Of a stretch of DNA of 64,000 nucleotides, positions 24,279 through 36,200 are shown in pieces (positions within the stretch are counted from its first letter, which is position 1; each line of letters opens with the position of its first letter). The translations under genes were made by a program, and so were the position numbers. The DNA comes from Globomyces pollinis-pini. Its lineage: Eukaryota; Chytridiomycota; Chytridiomycetes; Rhizophydiales; Globomycetaceae. The notes below the pieces were generated by a model. That model was not told the origin of the DNA. It saw only the letters and a list, made by a program, of their open reading frames with translations, and did not search any database. Location: positions 1 to 64,000 of the forward strand of contig MU621128.1 in NCBI GenBank assembly GCA_025399215.1, read 5' to 3'.

Positions 24279-26054
24279 ATGGATTTGAATCCATTTCATG
24301 AGTTTGTTCATGTAAATACTGAATTCATTTTAAAAAACTATAGTCAACTACATTACCAATATTCAAATTAAATCCTAATCAATCTTCTATTATACAGTCT
24401 CCAAAGGATTTCTTAACTCAATTAAAAGTAATTTCTCTCTCTCTCATCATTCAGTTGGGTATTCAAAATGCAAACAATCGTATCATAATAGCTTCTCTAT
24501 ACATAGGATCCGGTGAAGAGGAACTAATTGATTTATTAAACACCAAATTATCTACAAATTCTAATTTAAAATTAGTAATCTTGATCGATTACTTTCGTGG
24601 TTGTCGTTTAGATTCTAATAACGTTTCTTCATACACTCTATTATCTCCATTGGTCAAAAACTTTCCGGATCAAGTCAAAATTCACTTTTATCACGCTCCT
24701 GTCGTGTCAAATCTTGTTAAACGTATTGTTCCTCCACGCTTTATCGAAGGTATTAACTACAAGCGCTATCATATCGTTAAGTCTTTCTGCATTCATGCCA
24801 AATCTACAGTCTTACTGAAATTACCTCATACTGTTTTCATTCTTACTCTTAACGTCTTACTGACTTTAAGCCGTAATATTTCATGCTAAATTCTAAATTC
24901 TATATGTCTTACCGATTTTAAAATGTTGTGCACGATTTTAACCCATTGGACAGGATTTGGATTACAACACATCAAAACATACGGATTTGATAATGACATC
25001 ATAATAAGTGGTGCTAATTTAAACAAGGACTACTTTGAAAACAGACAAGATCGGTAATTCTAACAACACTAAAATCAGATACATCCAAATCAAAAACCAC
25101 GAAAATTTATCTGATTACAATCATCAACTCATAAATACCATTGGTGATTATTCATATACCATACAGAAAACAGAATCAGGAATAGAATTGAAATCTCCAT
25201 TTAATGGGGATCGGAAACAATTCATCAACAATTTTCGTAATAGGATTTTACAATTAACAGATGATTGGAATCGTAAAACAACAAAGATACGGTCAAAATA
25301 TTTAAATCAAAGCGATTTTTCAATCATCATACCTGCTTTACAAATGTATCCATTTGGAATTCAACAAGATGAATTGACTTTGATGAATTTACTACAACAT
25401 TCTATTCAAAATTTAAATCAGTATTGAAATATTTTGATTATTTATGTTATAGTACTATTCATATTGCTTCCGGATATTTTAATCTCCCACAACCTTTAGA
25501 ATCATTACTATTAAAATCACAAGCAGATATCAAACTATTAACTGCAGCCCCAACCGTAACCAAATATTTTTGTAACAACAGGCCAATGGATTTTATAATT
25601 CCAAAGGAGTTTCGAAATATATCCCATCAGTATTTGATCATTCACTCATCATCAGGCATATTCATATCTCCAATGGTTATTCATGTCCAAAATCAATTCT
25701 AAAACCACCAAATCATCTATAACCTTTTATGAATATCAACGGTATATCAACATTTGACTAATTAATAGACCGCAATGGACTTGGCATGCCAAAGGAGTAT
25801 GGATTATCCCAAAACATTCCAATTCACTATTGACCGTCATTGGATCTTCAAATCTCAATCATCGATCTTGGACTAGAGATTTGGAAACTCAATTGTATAT
25901 CATATCACATGATGACTTGTTGACAAAATCGTTGAAATGTCATTTGGATAGTTTATATGCGGATTCACGACCGGTTGATTTAACTATTGTTGGTCGTCGT
26001 CGATTTCATGTTGTGTTGAAATTAGCTACTCGTATCATTAGAAATATGCTATAG
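24279..26054 (+). CDS. PGS1: Phosphatidylglycerophosphate synthase (PGS1)
   Basis: Mitochondrial CDP-DAG:glycerol-3-phosphate 3-phosphatidyltransferase, the committed step to cardiolipin; phospholipase D superfamily with two HKD motifs. MDLNPFHEFVH joins STTLPIFKLNPNQSSII, then NNRIIIASLYIGSGEEEL. HKD1 is FGLQHIKTYGFDNDIIISGA followed by NLNKDYFENRQDR; HKD2 is WHAKGVWIIPK followed by TVIGSSNLNHRSWTRDLE. Frame restoration needs several introns of 25-32 nt, for example joining APT to ANGFYNSKGVSKYIPS. One intron (24750-24953, 204 nt) is unusually long for this window. No cleavable presequence is obvious. Ends RRRFHVVLKLATRIIRNML. Confidence 0.88.
24750..24953 (+). other. Exceptionally long 204-nt intron in PGS1
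   Basis: The frame ...PPRFIEG breaks at a GTATTAAC donor and resumes at ACAG|GATTTGG as FGLQHIKTYGFD, matching PGS1 spacing. The interior stays open for 46 codons in one frame but resembles no part of PGS1. No C-box (TGATGA) is seen, so a C/D snoRNA is not supported. Confidence 0.6.
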
Positions 26055-26130
26055 TAATGGATTTGGAGATTCGAAAAATCTGAAATAAAATGAATCATCA
26101 ATTACAATTTTCTTTATTTATTTTGTATCA

Positions 26131-27036
26131 TTACTTTTTGTTGTTTTTCTTTGGCATATGATTCATGGGTGGGAAATCATCAGGATGTGGTTGATATTGG
26201 TTCATGGGTGGTGTTTCACTATATCCATCAGGGTATGGCATATTGTAACTGGGCCGGTAATACTGTTGGCCCATATTCGGATAAAAATTCTGATACGAAT
26301 CTTCGGGTGTAGATCGATTAGGTACAAAATATTGTTGTGGGGGATATTGTTGTTGAGCATATGGTTGAGGTGGATACTGAGATGTGGAATACTGTTGTGT
26401 TGGATATTGTGATGGTGGTGGACGAGGAGTATATTGACGTTCTTCAAATTTAGATCGTCGTTGTCCAGTTTCTTCCGATGAAGTTTGTTGATTTTCATTC
26501 TCATCAAAAATTCTCGCTCTTGCTTTTTGATACATGATTTCCCGTTCTTTGATTGATGGAGCAGGAGCAACTGTTGGTTCTAACGGTGTTTGTCTTCCAG
26601 TATTATTTTGTTTCGGTTTTGATTGAATTCGGACTACTGAAGATTTTATAGACCGTTGATCTTCCAGTTGGCTATTGGGTATTTGAATATCTGACAATTT
26701 GAATTCAATTCTTTAAGAATTTTAGAAAAAAAGCAACTTACAATGAAGAAGTAGGAGTTTTGTACAAAATAATAGCTTTTCGAGATGAATCAACTACATG
26801 ATCAAGTGCAAATGCTGCTGCCAAGCGATGAATTAACAAACGTTGATAAGAATTTAATCCTTCATATTCTAATTTTTGAGATTGTGGACTTTAAATTAGT
26901 TTTTCAAGTCAACTCACCTTTTATTCCGAATAAAAGTAATCAGATCTTGTTCTATCTTTAGCAAATAAATACGATCGACTCCATTTCCATTTGTTAGAGC
27001 AGTTACTAGTATTGGATCCAATAATTCGCTAGACAT
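26131..27036 (-). CDS. R3H-SUZ domain RNA-binding protein
   Basis: R3H-SUZ proteins bind single-stranded RNA in cytoplasmic mRNPs. From the ATG at 27036 (MSSELLDPILVTALTNGNGV), helical sequence leads to the R3H domain: LEYEGLNSYQRLLIHRLAAA and FALDHVVDSSRKAIILYKT, containing the R-x3-H signature. The SUZ-like segment is SIKEREIMYQKARARIFDE, ending in the family's ARxRIF pattern. The C-terminus is a Pro/Gln/Tyr-rich low-complexity tail (QYPTQQYSTSQYPPQPY) closing with a basic NKK end. Two short introns near 26720 and 26900. It is head-to-head with HYDIN, 172 bp apart. Confidence 0.82.
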
Positions 27037-27208
27037 GTTCTAAAAAAGAAGAAAAAACAAATCAAAATTCAATCCTATCACACAATAGATCTGAATTCAT
27101 AATAATTTAGATATAAAATCTAGTAGTAAAGTTCAATATAAACTATTAGTATAGTTGGTAGATTGTCGAGTGAGTCATGATGCGCGTCAACAATTTGACT
27201 TTTCACTA

Positions 27209-30200
27209 ATGATACAAACACCATTGATGGGAACATCAAAAAAACCATCAGAATATATCAAATATAAACAGAAAGCAAAATTTAAACTACAAGCATCAAG
27301 TGATAACAAAATCCCATCAGTGATTACAGAATTAATACCTGATGAAGAGAAAGTATTACAACATTGTCAAGTCGCGTATGATAAACCATTATTTCGACCG
27401 GAACCTTCTAATTTAACTTTACAGGGATTTATCCCTTTCAAAACATATGAACTTGTGATTAGTTTTCGTAATATTGACAAGGTAATCATTGGAAAATTAA
27501 TCATTAGGTATAAATGACGAATATAATGATCTATAGTTACCAAGAAAAATTAGATTAGAACCTTCGATTAGTCCATACTTTTCAGTTCAAGGTTGGAAAC
27601 GACAATCATTACAATCAGAAAAAGTAGCTCCAGGCATGGAAGTATCCTTTGTAATCAAATTTCAACCAGAAGAGAATGTAGATTATCTATTAGATTTAAT
27701 TTGTATTACTGAACGTGAAAAATTTATTGTACCTATTCAAGCTATAGGAGCTCGAGGTAATTTTAAATTCAAACTCATCAATAGGTATACTAGATTTACC
27801 CGATCAGATCTTGTTTTCTGAAGTTCCAGTTCGATTCTTATCTACCAAAACCTTACTAGTTCGTAATATTGGAGATACAGCCGCTAAATTCGATATCCAA
27901 GTAGATTCACCATTCACCATATCACCTAACCATGGATTCTTGGAATGTAATGATAGTATGCAACTTTCTTTGGATTTCTATCCTCGAGTATTTCATCATC
28001 ATTAATGGTTATAGCAAACTGGTAGTTATAATTCTAAAATGGTGGTCAAGTATAGTTCTGGTGATGAAATGGTTTTGGATGTCATTGGAAGTGCAGAAAA
28101 TTTATTGATTCGATTAGATAAAGGACATCTTAAAGTTGAGAATACAATTTCATTAACCACCACCAAAACATTCCAAATCTTTAACCGATCCAATCATATG
28201 GTATGCATGAATATGTATGAACGTATTAGGTCAGTTTTGCTTGGAAAAAATGTGTAAATGAAATGGAGGAAGAGCATATGAAAGCCAAAAGACATTTACA
28301 ACTGCTAAAATCAGAACAGGATGAGATCAATGCACTAGGTTCTACTAAAACTCAAATGCTAGATGTTTCTTTGCTTAAACGAAAATATAAGGTATCTTGA
28401 ATGTATTTGTATTGAGACTGTAGAATCAAACAAGGGAGGATGAATGTCTCCCAGTACACTACGAAAATCCTGTGTTCAAAATACAACCTCTACAAGGATC
28501 TATATGGCCTGGTTCATCAGTAGAGATCACTGTTCTTTTCAAATCGTTAATGGTTGGAGAACATAATTCGATCGCATATTGTGAAGTGGAAGGACGAGAA
28601 TCACGATTACCATTGCAATTAAAGGTGATCTATTGGTTGACTAAAACTGTCAGGGTATTGCTAATGGACCTGAAGTTGCTTTTGCGTACAGTCACTTTCA
28701 AATTGGGGAAATCTTTATTAATACTCCCCATGAGTATGAGGTAACCTTAGTTTTTATTAAGCATAGATTATGCTTGAAAATCATGGGGTAATACCTACTA
28801 AATTCCAATTAATGGAACAAAAAACACTATTTGGACCATGCTTTAGTTTCAATCCCAGTTCAGGAAATATTCTGGTTGGAGAACAGATTTTAATCACAGT
28901 TACATTCATACCTGAAATGCTAGGTACTTTCAAAGAAGAATTTCAATGGGAATTGGAGGTAATATTGACTTTTGTTTACATTTAGGGTGGTACTAAACCA
29001 TTAGTCGTGATCTTTGAAGGAAATACAATTGGACCCACCTTTAAATTTGATGTAGAAAAGTTACATATTCCTCAAGCATGTTATGGATTTTCTGTTGAGC
29101 ATGGCTTTCAATTGGAAAATACATCTCAGATCCCAATGGGTTATCAATTAGAAATTTTATCTGACGATCCATCATTAATAGACGACTTTACGCTAATACC
29201 AACGAGTGGTGTTATAGACCCACTATCGAGCAATTCGATTATTTTGGAATTTTTACCAACCAAAATTCAAACGTACTCACTGTCTATTGCTGTAAACATT
29301 GACAATATTGGTAGAAATTTACTGCAATTACCAGTTGAAGCTGAAAGCATGGTCCCTGAAGTAACTTACTTTATTCTTAACATTATCAATAGATCGTTTT
29401 GAAACAACCCATGATTGAACTTGGTGATTGCTATTTAGACTACTCTTATGTGCGGACAGTGGAATTTGTTAACGACACGGAGCATTGGGCAAAGTTTACC
29501 ATCGACTATAAAGATATGTCAAGGAACAGTGTTTACTCTTATTCATTTGATGTTTCAACTGGAGTCATTGAACCACACTCTATTTTTTCGATTACTTTAG
29601 AGGTAAAGTTGAAGAGACTTGGAACGTTAAACTTCCCAATCTTTGTATCCATTGATGGTTCAAGTGGATCTCCTCTGATTTTGGATATATCCGCAAATGG
29701 AATTGGACCAAACGTCACTTTATCTAGTACAGAATTAAACTGGGGAAAAATGAATGTTTTAACAAACATTTTCCAGACACTCACGTTGAATAATGAATCA
29801 CCAATACCTGCGAAATTTAACTGCTCTACAATAACCGAATCTCATGTTTTTCAAATTGACAAGCAATATGGAGAAATTCTCCCGGGAAAGACATGCGATA
29901 TTAATGTAACAGCATATCTGGATGATACTGTTAAGTTTACTGACGTATTGAAAGTTGATATTGGTTCTAGTAAAACTATTGATGTACTACTAGTTGCAAA
30001 AGGACAAGGTCCCACAATAGTGTTTGACGAAGGGTTGAAAAGCATTGCTTTCAACGAAGTTTTCAGTAACAGGGAATGCTCCACTCAGTATACAATGTAC
30101 AATAAAGGAAGACGAACGCAGCATTTGAGCTGGATACATATGTCAACAAAAGACCCGGAAGTCACTGCCAATCAAATTTTTGAAGTCATTCCAAATCGAT

Positions 30201-33200
30201 TTACACTTAAACCTGGAAGTCATCAAGTGATATTCATTAGAGCTTATTCAAATACTCCCAGACAAATAACCGATAAATTGATTTGTCAAGTTAACAGCGA
30301 TAAAGATCCTTCGAGAAAAGTTTTGGTTGAAACCCATCTTACCGTTACATTTATTGAACCTTTGATAACAATCGACCCGCCGTTTTTAAAATTTGATTCT
30401 AGTCACACAACTGATGATAGTTTCCAAACTCTTGAAAAATATCTAACCATTTCAAATACCACTAGCCTCGTACTTACTCCTATTTTTAAATGTACTGGAC
30501 CATTCAAAATTAATCATGCTGGTGTTCCCAAACTTTTGCAACCTGGAGTACCTGTGCAAATTTCAGTGCTATTCAACCCAGCTCATAATTTAAGCAGGAT
30601 TTCAACTAAGGAGCAAGGAAAATTGCATATTTGGTATAAAGAACACCCACAAAAGGACTACGTTGAACTGACTAGTGAAGTTTTCTTTCCCAACTTGAAC
30701 TTTAGTGTTCAATCACTGCATTTTGGATGTATTCAAAATGACATAGAGCAAAGAAAAGTCTTTCAGATGACCAACACCAGCATTTTACCTGTCAATTATA
30801 ACTGGTACTTTATTGATGAAAACAATGGGACTATAACTGAAGAACTGACACAAGCATTCGATATAATTCCTATTCGAGGAATAATCGAACCCGGTCAAAC
30901 TGAGAATGTTATTGTATATTTTTATGGGCATCGAGATAAAAAATTCAATGTCAAAGCTTTATGTGATGTATCTGGAGGTCCAAAATACGAACTTGAAATT
31001 CAAGGAGAAGCATCAACAATCACATATGCATTTGACAAAACATCATTGGACTTTGGAACTCAGTCGTACCAAAATATTATTGATCAGGAAATCACTCTAT
31101 TTAATAATGGTTTGGTATCTTTCAATTATAATACAATCATTTTCGCTGGATCGGCATTATCAGAAAAATTGGTGGTGATTCCTTCGTCAGGAATGATTGA
31201 AAGTAAAGGAAAACAAAAGCTAATTGTTCGTTTCTGCCACATGGTCCCCGAAACAATTGAAGAATGTTTCTATATTCAAGTGGCACACTTTGAACCATCA
31301 GAAATTAAGGTGTCTGCTAAATCAACCTTTCCCAGATTACTTTTTGAACTGCCACGAGAAGAGGAAGAAGCATTCACAAATATTTATCAGGAGTTGTTAA
31401 AAAAGAAGCAAAAAACTTCTTCTGTGGATGTAGCATATGAGACGGATAGATTATATTTGAAAGATAGAACTAATGCGTTTTTAAGCACGTATAGAGATGA
31501 ACTAAAACAAAAGGAAACTCCATCTGATCCTTCAAAAGTGAAATATGCTGGTTCTTATGTTTTGTTTAACAAAGGATTTCTTCCTAAATCTACCAAAGAA
31601 AACAAGCAATTATCAATGAGTGAAAGCTCCAGTGTCAATTTAGGTAAATTTATTTGTGATTTTGGCACAATTGTTCGCAATTCCAGCACAAAGAAAGTTT
31701 TCCAAATTACGAATACTGGATTTCAATCCGTTTCATTCTCCATTCAAAAAACATTGATAAGCGCATTTGGATTCTCTGTTGAACCAGAAAAAGTGAAGTT
31801 TTTGCCACCAGGTGAATCAATTGGGGTAACAATTTTATTCAATGCTCGTTCAGAAGAATCTGCTATCGATATTGATGTGCCGATCTATGTCCAAGGAGGA
31901 CCAACCTTGTTTCTAAATATCAAAGTTAACATTGCTGTTCCGGAAATAATTGTATCAAATAATGAACTGGTGGATTTTGGTGAGATTTTGTGTGGATACC
32001 GCAAATCCATCATCCTTCAAATCGAAAATGTGACACCAGTTGCTTGCGAATGGACTTCAAAAACTGGTGAGTTCGATCTTAGTCCAAAAAAATTGAAGAA
32101 AATTATCACACCAGAACTTCAGGATTTTGATATCATCCCACCAAATGGAATTCTACAACCTCTGGAAAAATCAACTATCACATTGAGGTTTTCACCATCC
32201 TCAGAAAAGGTGTATAGCACCAAGATTCCAATCAAGATTTTTATGAACAGCAAGTTCTACGAAATAGAAACAAAAGCTAAAGGAGTAGTCCCTGCTCTCA
32301 TTTTCGAGCCAAATTGTATTTCTGCGGGACCTATTTTGCCATTCGGGGATGGACTAGACACAAAGATAACCCTCTTTAACCCAACTAATCACACCATTGA
32401 ATTTGTTTGTACAGATTTTGATCTGCATTACAAAGCAGAGGAAGAATTGCTGAAGCAAATAGATGGAATAGATAGCGAAGTTTTGTATATTCCACCACGA
32501 GATTTTAATACTCCCTTAATTGATCACCTGCAAGAGCACGCAAGGAAAAAAACCAAAATAGAAAGAAAGGATATTGAATCTCCACAGCAATCTGAATCAG
32601 CTGGAGTAGGCGAATTAGCGAAACCCAATCCTGCGATACCAAATAGTAGTACAGGACCTGGTGAAGCTATGATAACACCTGAATCCCCAGTTAGTATATT
32701 AATTCACGGTCCACCATTCTCTGGAAGAACATCTCAAGCGAAAAAAATTGCAAATATTTTTGGTAGAACGTATATTCATCTGGATGAAATTGTTGAAAGC
32801 TCATTTCATTCAAATGAACCATTAAACAATGATCAAGAACTAAATTCATTACATGCAGGAATAAAAGAAGAAAGCAAAGTAGCTGAGGAGCCAAAAATGA
32901 TATCTGAAGAGACAATGATTGAATTGATTAAAGCTCGCCTTGGCAAAGATGAAAATTCTAAAGGCTTTGTTATTGATGGACTAGAATGTAAATATTTTTT
33001 GAATATCACTCCGATCATAAAGACTTTAACCAAACTGTTCTGTGATAAAGGAAAAAAGTTGATTGTTTATCACATCTTGCTAGATTACTTCAAAATAAGA
33101 GAAAGAGAAAGCAACAGACAGAATATTTTGGCTGAAAATGAATTGGCGTTATTAAGAGTCAAAGAGTTATCAGAAGATGAATATGACATTCTGCAACAAG

Positions 33201-36200
33201 CAGAGAAAGATTCCTATGATATTGCAATGCGTAAATACAAGAAGAGAGCAAAGGAAATTGAAGATAAACGCCATAAAGAAAGGAGACACCAAGAAGAAGA
33301 AATTGCAAATAGGATTGGAGATCGAAAAACAGCAGACGAATCTAAAAATAAGAACAGGCGTAATCTCCATTCTCGACTTCCAACAGTAGAGAAACCAGAA
33401 AAAACAACTACAAAATCCGAAAAAACTGCTAAAAAACCTGGATCACCAAAGCTTGGTCGTAAAAATGAGAAGTCTGACAAACACAACGACAGAGATCGTC
33501 ATTTTGATAAAGGAGATAAAGATTATGTTGACGATCAATTGACTGAAGATTATTTTATCAATGAATCAACATTTAAAAGAGTCGAAATGTATGTATCATC
33601 CTTGGAGCCCATGCTGGCTGTTTTGCGTGAAGGCAAAGAGTTAGATAAAGCAAATGTTACTCCGGCTAAAGTACCTGCTCCAGTCGGACCACCAGAAAAA
33701 ATAGATAAGAAGTCAAAGCCAGCAAAAGCAACACAAAACGAAGTACTTGTTGCTCCGATTATAGCTGATGTAGAAACGCATCTACTTGACGACATGGTGG
33801 CTGAATTTCACGAGCTCAATGGGAATGCCATGGATGAAGAGAGTTTATTCAAAGCTATATCGGAATTTATTCCAGTTGTTCAAAAGGACGATAGTTCGAA
33901 TCTATCAAAGAGTGTTACAGATAGTTATCTTGAGCAAGTCTATAAAGTAACACAAGATAGAGAGAAACTGGTTACGCAGAAAATATTTACAATTGTGACA
34001 TACTCTCCAGTAGAGGTAGATGTTGAAACGGAACTTCCCATGAACTCCATAGTCCCGCTTCCAACCAAAGGAATAGCAGTAGAGTCTCGAAAGAATAAGA
34101 CGGTGGTGAAAGCCAATGATGAAAAGGGCTTGCTAGAACATGAAGAAGAAATAGAAAAGGAAGTTCCAACTCAATATCGTTGGGTTCTTCAAGGTGGTGA
34201 GAGAAAAGACATTATTGTACGTTTTAACCCAACGGATGCTGGTAAAACAGAACTGTCTCTCAATTTCGAAACCATTGGGTATAATGCCCAATTTAAACTA
34301 CCATGTGTGGGAAACTGTCAACATAGTCATATTGTAACCGACTACCGTAAAATCTTTCCCCGATGCCGTAAAAACAAGGAAGACAAAACAATTAGCCATG
34401 GAGACTTTATCATTAGCACTTCAACATATGAATTCGGTCCTCTTCATCATAATAAACCTCGCGAGAAGTACTTGGAAAGGTTCCCCGAAAATAGAGCAAA
34501 TTTCAACATTACAAACCCTGGATTATCAGAAATCAAAGTTCTATTCTCTTTGAAAAACGATATCAAATCCGATGTATTCTTTTTTGACCCCCAAGCGATT
34601 ACGCTTGCTCCAGGTAAATCACAGCAAGTTTCATTGTGGGCATATCCAAGGTCGCCAACAACTGTAGAGGATTTGTTTATAATCAGCGTAAAGGACAACC
34701 CGGAGCCCTTCTCATTCAAAGTCAGTTGCATTGGCGTTAAACCTGAAATTGAAGTGGATAAGAAAACACTGAACTTTGACAAACTTCTGTTAGGCAGAAG
34801 TGAGAAAAGAGAAATCAAATTGAAAAATCCAACCTACATGCCTGTTGCGTGGAGGTTTGCTGGGATTGACTCTTTAGGTGAAGAATTCACTATTACTCCT
34901 TTAGAAGGTCAAGTGGAGAGCTTTCAAGAACTTACTGTCACTGCAGAATTTAGAGGGATCAAATCTCTATTGATTAAGAAAGTATTGAAGTTAGAAGTAA
35001 GTGATGTGGAAAAAATTGGGGGTGTTGTGCAAGAAATTGCTGTTGTTGTAACTGCTGAAGCATATGACATTGCAATGGATATACACTTTCCAAAAGGGTT
35101 CGAAGGTGGGCTTGACTTTGGTACTTTAAAAGTATCAGACGACGGGAAGCAATTGGTAACACTCAAAAACAAAGGAAAATATGAAGGTAAGATAAAGCAC
35201 TTTAATGAAAATAGTGGGATTTCGATTTATATTTGACTCAAATGTATATCAAGAGCTGTTAAGTATTACTCCTACTCAAGGTATAATACAACCCTCAGAG
35301 AAACCATTTTTTGTACAAGTTATCTTCAAAACATCAAATGAACTGTATCTCAAAGAAGCATCAATATTAAAATGTATTGTTTTCGAACCAGCAACTGGAG
35401 AAGTAACTGCATCTATTCCTGTCAAGGTTAGTGGACGAGCTGTTTTTTCAAAGTTTACTGTACTGCCTGTGAGAGATTTAAATTTTGGAGCTTTAGTTCA
35501 TGGAGCAAAATCTACTAAGCAATTCCTCATTGAAAACACCGGAGAATTCGATTTTAGATATTCAATTTTCAAGCTAATGGCTCGTACAGCTGAGCATGGA
35601 AAGCATAGGCCATCAGCAAAGCCTGGTAATAACGCCAAGGGAAGACCGGTCTCCCCTCCTCCAGCCATGCGAATGGTGAATAAGAAAGAAATTGTAAAGC
35701 AGACCGACACAATCAACTTTGGTGTGTTCTCTGTGTTCCCGACCAGTGGAGTCGTACCAGCAGGAACTAAACAATCAATTACAGTCGATTTTCATGCCGA
35801 CACATCAGGAAGTTTTGAAGAAACTATTGGAATAGATGTCTCTGACAGATCCCCTACTGAATTCAATGATGCTATGGAGTATCAGCTAATTGGGGAGAGT
35901 TGTATACCCGGCATTAATACTACCGACTTCACGTCAATATTTGAAGAGCAGAGTGTATGCAAACGTCTCGAACTATTTAAAACTCAAACCAGTGTATATG
36001 GAGAAGAAGATAGAGTATTTTATTATGGAGCATTTCTAGCAGGTCAGCAAGTCCAAGTTCATTTTAAAATATCCAACCCATTCAAAGTACCGTGCGATGT
36101 TTCCTTCTTCACTAAGCCCAGAGGAAAAACTAAATCAGAGGCCAGTGATTTCTCATTTGATGTAGAGCCAAAGAAACTTACCATTCCAAGTCATGAACAT

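Noticed and set aside
24750..24953. C/D snoRNA inside the long PGS1 intron
   Set aside because: CTGA D-box-like strings are present but no TGATGA C box and no terminal stem. The same search failed in the eL27, uL14 and NAC alpha introns.
25400..25720. Frameshifts making PGS1 a pseudogene
   Set aside because: Introns of 26-32 nt restore the conserved PGS1 sequence through the second HKD motif.
35187..35214. Frameshift splitting HYDIN into two genes
   Set aside because: A 28-nt GT-AG intron joins the two long frames in phase, and HYDIN order continues without a gap.
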